A DNA stretch of 60,795 nt from Methylobacterium segetis (lineage in GTDB: Bacteria > Pseudomonadota > Alphaproteobacteria > Rhizobiales > Beijerinckiaceae): assembly GCF_004348265.1 (NCBI RefSeq), contig NZ_SMNT01000021.1, positions 1 through 60,795 of the forward strand, read 5' to 3'. Positions 34,491-43,497 of this stretch are shown here, piece by piece. The notes under the pieces are model-generated. The model was not told where the DNA came from. It searched no databases and saw nothing but the letters and a program-made list of their open reading frames with translations. The position numbers and the translations under genes were made by a program. Position 1 is the stretch's first letter. The number at the start of each line of letters is the position of its first letter.

Positions 34491-35996
34491 TCAGGCCTCG
34501 CTGAAGACGTCGTCGCGGCTGCGGCGCAGCGACGGCATCAGGGCCGCGACCAGCATGATGATCGAGATGGCGAACAGCCCCGCGCAGATCGGACGTTCGA
34601 GGAACACCATCGCATCCCCGCGGGACAGCGTGAGCGCCCGACGCAGGTATTCCTCCATCAGCTTGCCGAGGACGAAGCCGAGCAGGAGCGGCGCCGGCTC
34701 GAAGCCGAACTTGATCAGCACGTAGCCGATCAGGCCGAACACGCCGATCAGCATCACGTCCGTCGGCAGCGCGTTGATCGAGTAGATGCCGATCGCGCAG
34801 AACATCAGGATTGCCGGGAACATCAGCCGGTAGGGCACCTTCAGGAGGCGCACCCAGACGCCGACGAGCGGCAGGTTGATGACGAGCAGCATCAGGTTGC
34901 CGAGCCACATCGAGGCGATCATGCCCCAGAACAGGTTCGGGTTCTTGGTCATCACGCCGGGGCCCGGCACGATGCCGTGGATCGTCATGGCGCCGACCAT
35001 CAGGGCCATCACGGCGTTGGGCGGGATGCCGAGGGTCAGGAGCGGGATGAAGGAGGTCTGCGCTCCCGCGTTGTTGGCGCTCTCGGGGCCCGCCACGCCC
35101 TCGATGGCGCCGCGGCCGAAGCGGCTCGGATCGCGGGCGATGCGCTTCTCGACCGTGTAGGCCGCGAACGGCCCGAGCACGGCGCCGTTGCCCGGCAGGA
35201 TGCCGAGCATCGAGCCGATGGCGGTGCCGCGCAGGATCGGGCCCGCCGCCTGCCGGAGATCCTCCCGGCCGGGCAGGAGGCGACCGATATGCTGGCGCAC
35301 CACGTCGCGGGTCTCGGTGTGGTCGAGGTTGCGCAGGATCTCGGCGATGCCGAACAAGCCCATCGCGAGGACCGAGAAGTCGATCCCGTCCGTCAGGAAG
35401 GCGAAGCCGAAGGTCAAGCGCTCCTGGCCGGTCTCGAGGTCCGTGCCCACCGTGGCGAGCAGGATCCCGACGAGGATCATCGCCACCGCCTTGAGGATGG
35501 AGCCGCGCGCCAGCACCACCGCGAAGACGAGGCCCATCACCATCAGGGCGAAATACTCGGCCGGGCCGAAGACGAGGGCGAGCCGGGTGAGCGGCGCGCC
35601 GATCGCCGCGATCAGCATGGTCGCCACCGTGCCGGCGCAGAAGGAGCCGATCGCCGCGATGCCGAGCGCGATGCCGGCCCGTCCCTGGCGGGCCATCTGG
35701 TGCCCGTCGAGGGTCGTGATGACGGATGTCGCCTCGCCCGGGATGTTGACGAGGATCGCCGTGGTCGAGCCGCCGTACTGCGCCCCGTAATAAATGCCCG
35801 CCAGCATGATCAGCGCGCCCACCGGATCGAGCCCGAAGGTGATCGGCAGGAGCATCGCGATCGTGGCGATCGGCCCGACGCCGGGCAGCACGCCGATCAG
35901 CGTGCCGACGAGGCAGCCGAGGAAGCAGAGCGCGAGGTTCTGCAGGCTGAGCGCGATCGAGAAGCCGAGCCCGAGATTGGAGACGAGATCCGACAC
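34491..35996 (-). CDS. tctA: Tripartite tricarboxylate transporter, large membrane subunit TctA
   Basis: A 501-residue protein with about 11-12 membrane helices. It has the family markers GTLIGVLPGVGPIATIAMLLPITFGLDP, GIYYGAQYGGSTTAILVNIPGE and the inverted-repeat partner GSMLGILPGNGAVLGPFAAYTVEK, plus TLGIPPNAVMALMVGAM. TctA carries the ion-coupled transport of citrate or related carboxylates. It follows tctB by 28 bases on the minus strand. Confidence 0.93.
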   Translation of the reverse strand: MSDLVSNLGLGFSIALSLQNLALCFLGCLVGTLIGVLPGVGPIATIAMLLPITFGLDPVGALIMLAGIYYGAQYGGSTTAILVNIPGEATSVITTLDGHQMARQGRAGIALGIAAIGSFCAGTVATMLIAAIGAPLTRLALVFGPAEYFALMVMGLVFAVVLARGSILKAVAMILVGILLATVGTDLETGQERLTFGFAFLTDGIDFSVLAMGLFGIAEILRNLDHTETRDVVRQHIGRLLPGREDLRQAAGPILRGTAIGSMLGILPGNGAVLGPFAAYTVEKRIARDPSRFGRGAIEGVAGPESANNAGAQTSFIPLLTLGIPPNAVMALMVGAMTIHGIVPGPGVMTKNPNLFWGMIASMWLGNLMLLVINLPLVGVWVRLLKVPYRLMFPAILMFCAIGIYSINALPTDVMLIGVFGLIGYVLIKFGFEPAPLLLGFVLGKLMEEYLRRALTLSRGDAMVFLERPICAGLFAISIIMLVAALMPSLRRSRDDVFSEA

Positions 35997-36024
35997 AGCC
36001 GGGGGTTCCTTGGATGGATCGCGC

Positions 36025-36687
36025 TCAGGTCGTCAGCGAATGGGTGGCGACGTCGACGCCCTCGCGCCGTTGGCCTCGTCCGAGGACGAGCAGGGCGAGG
36101 CCCCCGACGCAGAGGAGCCCGGCCGCGAGGCGCAGGAGCGTGCGCGAGGACAGCGTGCCCGAGAGCGCGTCGACGAGGGCAACCGGGAAGATCGGGATCG
36201 GCAGATTGAGGAGATCGCCGAAGAGCAGCATGCAGCCGGCGGTGAGGAACAGAGCCAGGATGAGGAGTTCCCGCAGGCGGGCTTCAGGCGTGGCGTAGCC
36301 GCCGACGATCACGGCGAGAGGCCCTGCCACGATCAGACCGAGGCCGGGAGTCGCGACGGGACCGAGGCTGAAGGGGCGGATCGTGACGGCGAAGGCGAGG
36401 ATCGCCAGGGTGACGACCACGGGGCCGCGCCACGCGGCGCCCGCCAGCGGCTCGCCGTCCCTGACGAAGGAGACCGCGACGAGGGCGAGGCCGCAGATCC
36501 CGACGCCGATCGAGAGCCAGCGCGGCATCAATCCCGGCCCCATGGCCCGGAGCGTACCCTGCGGCAGGTCGCTCCCGGCCCAGAGCCCGAACAGCGCGAG
36601 GGCCACCAGGCCGAGACCCGCTACCAGGCTCTGCGGTGCGCGCACGATGCCACGGCCCGGTTCGCGGCCGTGGTCCAGCTCGCTCAT
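36025..36687 (-). CDS. tctB: Tripartite tricarboxylate transporter, small membrane subunit TctB
   Basis: A 220-residue protein with four to five hydrophobic segments and the typical TctB opening after the first helix (GTLRAMGPGLMPRWLSIGVGICG). It assembles with TctA in the inner membrane. It sits between the upstream TctC copy and tctA, all on the minus strand. Confidence 0.85.
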   Translation of the reverse strand: MSELDHGREPGRGIVRAPQSLVAGLGLVALALFGLWAGSDLPQGTLRAMGPGLMPRWLSIGVGICGLALVAVSFVRDGEPLAGAAWRGPVVVTLAILAFAVTIRPFSLGPVATPGLGLIVAGPLAVIVGGYATPEARLRELLILALFLTAGCMLLFGDLLNLPIPIFPVALVDALSGTLSSRTLLRLAAGLLCVGGLALLVLGRGQRREGVDVATHSLTT

Positions 36688-36812
36688 CTCGTTTCCTCCT
36701 CACGCCGCGATCTTCGGCTGCCGCCTTGCCCGGCGGATCTGCCGAAGACTGTGCCACGTCTTGCCTGTCCCGTCGCGAGGACGCCGACGGTTTTCCCAAG
36801 CGGCTCGTCCGC

Positions 36813-37835
36813 TCATTCCGTCTGAACGCCGGCTTCCTTGACGACCGGCGCCCATTTCGCGGCCTCGGCCTTCACGTGGTCGGCGAGGGTTTCCGGGCTC
36901 GAACCGACGATCGTGGCACTGAAGGCCTGCATCCGCTCGATCACGGTCGGGTCCTTGAGGGCCTTGAGCGCCGCCGCATTGAGCGCGTCGATGACCGGCC
37001 GTGGGGTCTTGGCCGGGGCGAAGAGCGCATTCCAGGTGTAGGTCTCGTAGCCCGGCAGCCCGGCCTCGGCGATCGTCGGCATGTCGGGGAAGGAAGGCGC
37101 CCGCTCCTTGGTCGTCACCGCGACGCCGCGCAGCGTCCCGGCCCGGATGAATTCCGAGGACGAGGGTAGGTTGTCGAACATGATCGGCACCTGTCCCGCC
37201 ACGACGTCGTTCAGGGCGGGTCCGGCGCCGCGATAGGGGATGTGCTGCATCTGAACGCCGGCCATGCTCTTGAAGAGCTCGCCCGAGAGATGAAGCGGCG
37301 TCCCGTTGCCCGACGAGGCATAATTGTACTTGCCCGGCTCCGCCTTCAGCAGCGCGATCAGCTCCGGCACGGTCTTGGCCGACAGGTTCGGGTTCACGAC
37401 AAGGACGTTCGGCACCACGGCGAGGAGCGAGACGGGCGCGAAATCGGCGATCGGGTCGTAGGGCTTGCGCTTCAGGATCAGGGGGTTGAGGGCGTGGGTG
37501 GCCACCGTGCCCATCAGGATCGCGTAGCCGTCCGGATCGGCCTTGGCGACGCGGCTCGCCCCGACATTGCCACCCGCGCCGACGACATTCTCCACCACGA
37601 CCTGCTGGCCGAGAGATTCCGACATCTTCTGCGCGACGAGCCGGGCAACCACGTCCGTCGAGCCGCCGGCCGCGAAGGGCACGATCAGGGTGATGGGGCG
37701 GGTCGGGAAGGTCGCCTGTGCCCGGGCCGCCCCGGCGGTGAACGGCAGGGCCGCGAGGCAGGCTCCGGCCAGCGTCAGACCCAGAAACCCGCGGCGCCTC
37801 ACGAGCGCACGGCGCCCCGGCATCCCATCCACCAT
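36813..37835 (-). CDS. Tripartite tricarboxylate transporter, substrate-binding protein (TctC/Bug family), copy 2
   Basis: A 340-residue binding protein and first gene of the TTT unit. The N-terminus RRRGFLGLTLAGACLAALPF has a twin-arginine-like start before the hydrophobic stretch, so export may be by Tat. Ligand lobe: FPTRPITLIVPFAAGGSTDVVARLVAQKM, then ENVVGAGGN. The ATG at 37835 follows GAGGAG at seven bases; the TTG at 37850 is less likely. It differs enough from copy 1 to suggest another ligand. Confidence 0.88.
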   Translation of the reverse strand: MVDGMPGRRALVRRRGFLGLTLAGACLAALPFTAGAARAQATFPTRPITLIVPFAAGGSTDVVARLVAQKMSESLGQQVVVENVVGAGGNVGASRVAKADPDGYAILMGTVATHALNPLILKRKPYDPIADFAPVSLLAVVPNVLVVNPNLSAKTVPELIALLKAEPGKYNYASSGNGTPLHLSGELFKSMAGVQMQHIPYRGAGPALNDVVAGQVPIMFDNLPSSSEFIRAGTLRGVAVTTKERAPSFPDMPTIAEAGLPGYETYTWNALFAPAKTPRPVIDALNAAALKALKDPTVIERMQAFSATIVGSSPETLADHVKAEAAKWAPVVKEAGVQTE

Positions 37836-38070
37836 CGAGCCACTCCTCAAGCCGGCCGTTCCGTCCCGGCGCCCGCCTTCGATGGGCGGGTCGCGCGAGC
37901 GGCATTCTGGTCCGGCCGAGCCGAGCCCGTAAAGGTGAGCACGGGGGCGGAACTGCCGAGATGCGCTTGAAAGTGTTGAGCGATTGTCACGGATTAAACC
38001 CGCCGCCTTCGGAGCGGCTGTCGTCTGATGCCCGCCATGCTAGGGTCGCGCCGCCCACGGAGACCGCTTC

Positions 38071-38427
38071 ATGCGCCTGCCCCTGCTCGCCGCCTTCCTC
38101 CTCCTCGCCGGCCCGCTGACGGCGGCAGCGCAGGTCGATCCCTCGCCGAACAAGCGGCGGCCGATCGCACCGAGCGCCGCCGGAGCCGCACAGTCGGCGC
38201 CCGCGACGCCCGAGGAGATGGAGGCGCGCCGCGATCGCGCCGACACCGAGCGCAAGTTGCAGGAGAAGGCTTTCGACGACCGCGTCCGCCGCGCGACCAC
38301 CTCGATCTGCAGCGGCTGCATGTCGGGCGCCGCGGCGGCACCCCGCCGGTCGCGGGGCGCCGCCCCGGCCGGGGAGAGCGCGCCGGCCGATCCGGCCGAG
38401 GCGCCGCCTCGGCCCGCCGGACGGTAA
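38071..38427 (+). CDS. Small exported hypothetical protein, 118 aa
   Basis: A signal peptide (MRLPLLAAFLLLAGPLTAAAQ) is followed by a Pro/Ala-rich linker. A conserved-looking charged helix comes next (EEMEARRDRADTERKLQEKAFDDRVRRAT), then a cysteine pair SICSGCMSG and a disordered Pro/Ala tail. The two-cysteine motif could bind a metal or form a disulfide. No family is recognised. Confidence 0.55.
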   Translation: MRLPLLAAFLLLAGPLTAAAQVDPSPNKRRPIAPSAAGAAQSAPATPEEMEARRDRADTERKLQEKAFDDRVRRATTSICSGCMSGAAAAPRRSRGAAPAGESAPADPAEAPPRPAGR

Positions 38428-38992
38428 TGGGCCGCGCGGCCCAGTCTCTTCGGCCGGCGCCCTTGCCAAATGCCTGCGGCGATCTGTAATGATACGGACC
38501 CCTTCCCGGTCCCGGCGGTCCATTTCGCGACCCGCGGCCGAGCCTCCGGGCACAGACGTTGCGTCGCTCCCGGTCCCTCGCGGTGATCGCCGGACCCGTA
38601 TCGGTCGTCGGGCGGGTGTCGGTAGACGTGGCGGAGTTTCTCTCGCCACACCGTTTTGGAATTCGCGACCGGCCGATGCCGGTCAGGATGTTTTCGCGAG
38701 GTCGGGGAAAGGATGAGCGCACGCACAGCATCGGTTGCCGTTGCTCGTGCCGCAGGCGCGCGTGTTTCACGTCGCGCCGGTTCGCTCGTCCCCTCGGCCA
38801 TGTTCAACCCCAGGCGCGCCGACCACCGGCGCCGAGCGGCGGTTGACGGCAATCCCTTTCCCACAGCCCCCACGGCCCCGGTGACGAGGCCGTCGCGAGC
38901 GTTTCCCAACATGGCCCGCGGGCCGGGAGAGGCTCCACCGGGACGCCTCGGTCCAAGGTGTGCGACGTCGGCCGCCATGTCGAAAGTTCGTC
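38428..38992 (+). other. Long leader region upstream of rne, 565 bp
   Basis: RNase E genes commonly have long leaders through which the enzyme controls its own mRNA, and this region fits that in size. It is GC-rich and can fold heavily. An open frame from an ATG at 38713, placed directly after GGGGAAAGG, runs into rne, but its Arg/Ala/Pro composition looks like noise. Confidence 0.45.
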
Positions 38993-41842
38993 ATGGCCAA
39001 CAACAAGATGCTCATCGATGCGATGCACCCGGAGGAGACCCGGGTCGTCACGGTTCACGGCTCTAGGGTCGAGGAATTCGACTTCGAGGCCGCCAACCGG
39101 CGTCAGCTTCGCGGCAACATCTACCTCGCCAAGGTGACCCGCGTGGAGCCCTCGCTCCAGGCGGCCTTCGTGGAGTACGGCGGCAACCGCCACGGCTTCC
39201 TCGCCTTCAACGAGATCCATCCCGACTATTACCAGATCCCCCTGGCCGACCGGCAGGCGCTCCTCGAAGACGAGGCGCGCGACGCCGAGGAGCATCGCGA
39301 GCGCGAGGAGCGCCGCCGCTCGTCCCGCCGCTCGCGCGGGCGCCGTGCCGAGGCAGCCTCGGCGCGCAACGCCGAGACTGTGAGCGCGGAGGACGCGGCG
39401 GAGACCGCTGCCGAGAACGACGAGCTGGTGGTGCCGGGCGGCGATGCCTCGGCCGATCTCCCCGAGGCGGCGCTCGCGGCCGGCGCGGAGGCGTCCTCCG
39501 AGACCGCCGAGGCATCCGCCTCGCCGGCGGAGGGGGGCGAGCCCCAGGCGGAGCGCGACGCGTCCGCCCCGGCGACCGAGGCGCCCGAGCCGGTGGCCGA
39601 AGGCCATCCCGAGCCCTCCGAGATCGGGGACGACTCCGACGAGGGATCGAGCACGGACGCGGCCGGCGCCGAGGAGGATGACGATTCGGACGAAGACGAC
39701 GAGGACGACGACGCCTCCGATGACGACGAGGAATCGGACGAGGACGAGGAATCCGAGGACGGCGACGATCCGGATGCCGAGCCCAAGATCGCCCAGGTCG
39801 GCGGCAACGGCGACGCACTGGCCGAGATCCCCGAGCGGCCCCGCACCTACCGGCGCCATTACAAGATTCAGGAGGTGATCAAGCGTCGGCAGATCATCCT
39901 CGTTCAGGTCGTGAAGGAGGAGCGCGGCACCAAGGGCGCGGCGCTCACCACCTACCTGTCGCTCGCCGGGCGCTACTCCGTTCTGATGCCGAATACCGGC
40001 CGCGGCGGCGGCATCTCCCGCAAGATCACCTCCGCCGCCGACCGCAAGCGTCTCAAGGAAGTGGCGCAGGACCTCGAGGTGCCGGAGGGGATGGGCGTCA
40101 TCCTCCGGACCGCCGGCGCGTCGCGCACCAAGCCCGAGATCAAGCGCGACTTCGAGTACCTGATGCGCCTCTGGGAGAGCGTGCGCGAGCTGACGCTGTC
40201 CTCGCAGGCCCCGGCGCTCGTCTACGAGGAGGGCTCGCTGATCAAGCGCGCCATCCGCGATCTCTACAACAAGGACTTGGAGGAGGTGCTGGTCTCGGGC
40301 GAGGACGCCTACCGGGAGGCCAAGGACTTCATGCGGATGCTGATGCCGACGCAGTCCAAGGTCGTGAAGCCCTACCGCGATCCGACGCCGATCTTCGCGC
40401 GCTACGGCATCGAGCAGCAGCTCGACGCGATGTTCTCGACCCACGTCTCGCTGAAGTCCGGCGGCTACCTCGTGATCAACCCGACCGAGGCGCTGGTCTC
40501 GATCGACGTGAACTCGGGGCGCGCCACCCGCGAGCACGATATCGAGGACACCGCGCTCAAGACGAACCTCGAGGCGGCCGAGGAGGTCTCCCGGCAATTG
40601 CGCCTGCGGGACCTCGCTGGCCTCATCGTCATCGACTTCATCGACATGGAGGAGAAGCGCAACAACCGCGCCGTCGAGAAGAAGCTCAACGAGTGCCTGA
40701 AGAACGATCGCGCCCGCATCCAGGTCGGCCGGATCTCGCCCTTCGGGCTCCTGGAGATGAGCCGCCAGCGCATCCGCACGGGCGTGCTGGAATCCTCCTC
40801 CATCCCTTGCGCTCATTGCGGCGGCTCGGGCTTCGTGCGCGCGACCTCGTCGGTGGCGCTTCACATCCTGCGCTCGATCGAGGAGGCGCTGCTCAAGTCG
40901 CAGAGCCACAACCTCGTCCTGCGCACCCGCACCGAGGTCGCCCTCTACATCCTCAACCAGAAGCGCGCGCATCTGCGCGAGCTTGAGGTCCGCTTCGGGG
41001 TGACCGTGACGATCGCGGCCGACGAGCGGCTCTCGGCCACCGCCGCCTACCAGCTCGACCGCGGCGAGCCTGCCCAGCGGGCCGAAGGGCCCGTGACCGG
41101 CGTTCGCGCCGTCGCCATCTCGCCATCCATGGCGGTCGACGACGAGATCGAGGAGGAGGATCTCGTCGAAGAGACGGCCGAGGAGGCCGAGGCCGGTTCC
41201 GACGAGGAGGCCCGCACCGAGGGCCGCGAGGAAGGCCGCGAGGAGGGCGACGGCCATCGCCGCCGCCGTCGCCGTCGCCGGCGCCGGGGCGGACGCTCCG
41301 AGGCGGGCGCCGACGAGAGCGAGGCGCAGTCGGGCGACGAGGACGGCGACGACGAGACCGTCGAGACCGCCGAGGGCGAGGAGAGCGCGGCGGACGCCTC
41401 CGAGGAAGCGCCGGCCGAGGCCGCTCGCCAGCCCGATGATGAGAATGGCGGACGCCGCCGCCGCCGCGGACGGCGGGGCGGTCGCGGCCGCTCGGAGGGC
41501 CGCGGGCAGGCGGCCGAGGGCGATGCGAGCGACGAAGTCGCGATTCTCTCGGCGGAAGAGCCCGTGAGCGCCGATGCGGTCGCCGAGGTCAACGCTGCGC
41601 CTGAAACGGCATCGGCCGAGCCGGTGCCGATGGAGGACGCGATCGAGCTGCCCGTCACGACGGGTCAGGGCGAGGACAAGCCGGAAGCCGCTGAAACGGC
41701 GGCCGCCGAGCCCGCGGCCGAGGTCCCGCCGGCGCCCGCCCGGGAGCCGGTCGCCGTGGTGCTGACACCGCCCGCCGACCCCGACCGGCCGAAGCGGGCT
41801 GGCTGGTGGTCCCGCACCAAGGCGGCGATCACGGGAGAGTGA
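38993..41842 (+). CDS. rne: Ribonuclease E
   Basis: A 949-residue endoribonuclease and degradosome scaffold. The S1 RNA-binding domain begins LRGNIYLAKVTRVEPSLQAAFVEYGGNRHGFLAFNEI. It is interrupted at about residues 95-280 by a highly acidic insert with runs of Asp/Glu, then resumes at VVKEERGTKGAALTTYLSLAGRY. The DNase I-like catalytic domain has its metal aspartates in VSIDVNSGRA and LIVIDFIDME, and the Zn-link is reduced to CAHCGGSG. The C-terminal quarter is disordered, with Arg-rich RNA-binding clusters at about 757-770 and 830-850. MANNKMLIDA sets the start. Confidence 0.93.
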   Translation: MANNKMLIDAMHPEETRVVTVHGSRVEEFDFEAANRRQLRGNIYLAKVTRVEPSLQAAFVEYGGNRHGFLAFNEIHPDYYQIPLADRQALLEDEARDAEEHREREERRRSSRRSRGRRAEAASARNAETVSAEDAAETAAENDELVVPGGDASADLPEAALAAGAEASSETAEASASPAEGGEPQAERDASAPATEAPEPVAEGHPEPSEIGDDSDEGSSTDAAGAEEDDDSDEDDEDDDASDDDEESDEDEESEDGDDPDAEPKIAQVGGNGDALAEIPERPRTYRRHYKIQEVIKRRQIILVQVVKEERGTKGAALTTYLSLAGRYSVLMPNTGRGGGISRKITSAADRKRLKEVAQDLEVPEGMGVILRTAGASRTKPEIKRDFEYLMRLWESVRELTLSSQAPALVYEEGSLIKRAIRDLYNKDLEEVLVSGEDAYREAKDFMRMLMPTQSKVVKPYRDPTPIFARYGIEQQLDAMFSTHVSLKSGGYLVINPTEALVSIDVNSGRATREHDIEDTALKTNLEAAEEVSRQLRLRDLAGLIVIDFIDMEEKRNNRAVEKKLNECLKNDRARIQVGRISPFGLLEMSRQRIRTGVLESSSIPCAHCGGSGFVRATSSVALHILRSIEEALLKSQSHNLVLRTRTEVALYILNQKRAHLRELEVRFGVTVTIAADERLSATAAYQLDRGEPAQRAEGPVTGVRAVAISPSMAVDDEIEEEDLVEETAEEAEAGSDEEARTEGREEGREEGDGHRRRRRRRRRRGGRSEAGADESEAQSGDEDGDDETVETAEGEESAADASEEAPAEAARQPDDENGGRRRRRGRRGGRGRSEGRGQAAEGDASDEVAILSAEEPVSADAVAEVNAAPETASAEPVPMEDAIELPVTTGQGEDKPEAAETAAAEPAAEVPPAPAREPVAVVLTPPADPDRPKRAGWWSRTKAAITGE

Positions 41843-42162
41843 AGGCGCAGCCCGCCCCGCGACCGTGAACATTCCTTGCGATGCCGCCCTGCCGAGATGC
41901 GGGGCGGCATTTCTCTTTTCGGTAACCTCTCTTCGTCCAAGTCGATACGGCGAACATTGTATTCAGCAACCGAATATCTCGCCGTCGCGACTTCGAGACA
42001 GGACGACGCAATCACCGGGAATCGCCTCATCCGGGATGGGACGACGGGCTCAAGACGACAGGAAATGACCTCCGCGCCCGGATGACCTTCCCGAAGGCTT
42101 AACGATCGCTTGAGCCTTTTCTGACCAATATGCCGGAGTATTTTCCGAGGGCCCGTCGTTCC
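41843..42162 (+). other. Intergenic region with rne terminator
   Basis: It is 320 bases, starting with the terminator at 41881 and then an AT-rich stretch (41920-42130) that probably carries the promoter of the chemoreceptor gene. No further coding signal. Confidence 0.5.
41881..41919 (+). terminator. Intrinsic terminator after rne
   Basis: ATGCCGCCC at 41881-41889 pairs perfectly with GGGCGGCAT at 41902-41910, followed by TTCTCTTTT. It lies 39 bases after the rne stop. Confidence 0.85.
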
Positions 42163-43410
42163 ATGCTCCGTCTCTTCCGCAATGCCGATGCACGGACGGA
42201 CGTCCCGACGATGGCCCCGGCGCCTGCCGAACCCACCGCTCCTGTTGCCGCTCCGCCGCCGGCCCCTCCCGGCCCGGACCTTGACCTGCTCCGGCGTCAG
42301 GCCCGCGTCTCTGCGGCCGCCTCCGAGGCTGGGGTCTCGATCGGCTGGATCACCCACGACGCGGCCCAGGTCGCGGATCAGGCCCGCCTGATCGCGGCGG
42401 CGAGCGAGGAGGTCGCGGCCTCGACGAGCGAGGTCGCCGCCCGCTCCGCGACCTCCGCCGAGACCGCCGAGCGCGCCCGCGCCGGCATCGCGGAATGCGC
42501 CGTCGACATGCAGCAGGCCGGCGAGCGGATGCGCGTGATCGAGACCTGCACGACCGAGATCGGCGGCCGGCTCGACGCCTTCGCGGCGGCCGCCCGGCGG
42601 ATCGAGGAGATGGCGAGCGCCATCGCCGCGATCTCCGCCCAGACCAACCTCCTGGCGCTCAACGCAACGATCGAGGCGGCGCGCGCCGGCGAGGCGGGCC
42701 GCGGCTTCGCTGTGGTGGCGGGCGAGGTCAAGGCGCTCTCCGCCCAGACGGCCAAGGCCACCGAAGAGATTCGGGCCCGGCTCACCTCGCTCCAGGGCGA
42801 ACTCGCCTCTATGCAGGGCGCGGTCGATCAAAGCCGGGCCGCGGTGGCGGCGGGCTCCGACGTGATGGCGCGGGCCAATGCGCGGGTGGAGGCGGAGAGC
42901 GCGTCCGTCGCCGCCGCGGCCTCCGACATGCGCACGATGGCCGAGATCATGGACCAGCAGATCCAGGCGACGAGCGAGATCTCCTCGAACATCACCCGCA
43001 TCGCTGCGGGCACGGACAAATCCCGCGGCGAGATCGCGGACGCGATCGGCAGCCTCCTGAAGCTGGAGGAAGCGAGCCGCGATCTCCTGGCCGGCGACGG
43101 GAGCGTCTCCGCGCGCCTCGCCCGCCTGCCCGCCGATTGCGCGACCTGGCGCCGTCACCTCGCCTCGGTGCTCGTGGGCCTGTCGCCGGCGAGCGAGGAA
43201 GCCACTGCCTGCCCCGGCCAGTCCGCGCCGCTGCCGCCTCAGGTGCAGGCCCATCTCGACGGGGCCCGCGCCCGCGCGGCCGAGATGGTCGCGAGCGTCC
43301 GCGCCTCGGATTGGGGCAAGGCCGCCGATGCCTTCCGGGCCTTCGAGGCGAAGCTCGGGGAAGCGGTGACGGAGGCGGAGGGCGCCGCGCTCCGCGCGCT
43401 GGCGGCCTGA
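42163..43410 (+). CDS. Soluble methyl-accepting chemotaxis protein
   Basis: About 415 residues without membrane segments or a periplasmic sensor. After a Pro/Ala linker, the signalling hairpin runs from about residue 60 to 300. The conserved tip is [40 protein letters not shown], which docks CheA/CheW. A C-terminal helical domain of about 110 residues follows ([21 protein letters not shown]...). It faintly recalls chemoreceptor zinc-binding domains but lacks their full Cys/His set. Start uncertain: ATG 42163 chosen, ATG 42130 possible. It would report on the cytoplasm. No che genes adjoin it. Confidence 0.8.
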   Translation: MLRLFRNADARTDVPTMAPAPAEPTAPVAAPPPAPPGPDLDLLRRQARVSAAASEAGVSIGWITHDAAQVADQARLIAAASEEVAASTSEVAARSATSAETAERARAGIAECAVDMQQAGERMRVIETCTTEIGGRLDAFAAAARRIEEMASAIAAISAQTNLLALNATIEAARAGEAGRGFAVVAGEVKALSAQTAKATEEIRARLTSLQGELASMQGAVDQSRAAVAAGSDVMARANARVEAESASVAAAASDMRTMAEIMDQQIQATSEISSNITRIAAGTDKSRGEIADAIGSLLKLEEASRDLLAGDGSVSARLARLPADCATWRRHLASVLVGLSPASEEATACPGQSAPLPPQVQAHLDGARARAAEMVASVRASDWGKAADAFRAFEAKLGEAVTEAEGAALRALAA

Positions 43411-43497
43411 TCACACAGAATACGCCCGGCGCGGGGACGGCGGCAGCAACCCCGCTCGGCGCGTCGATATCCACGCAGACCTACCGCTCCGCTGCGG

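Noticed and set aside
38713..39066. Possible upstream peptide in the rne leader
   Set aside because: GGGGAAAGG abuts the ATG with no spacer, and the encoded sequence is Arg/Ala/Pro noise overlapping rne by 74 bases.
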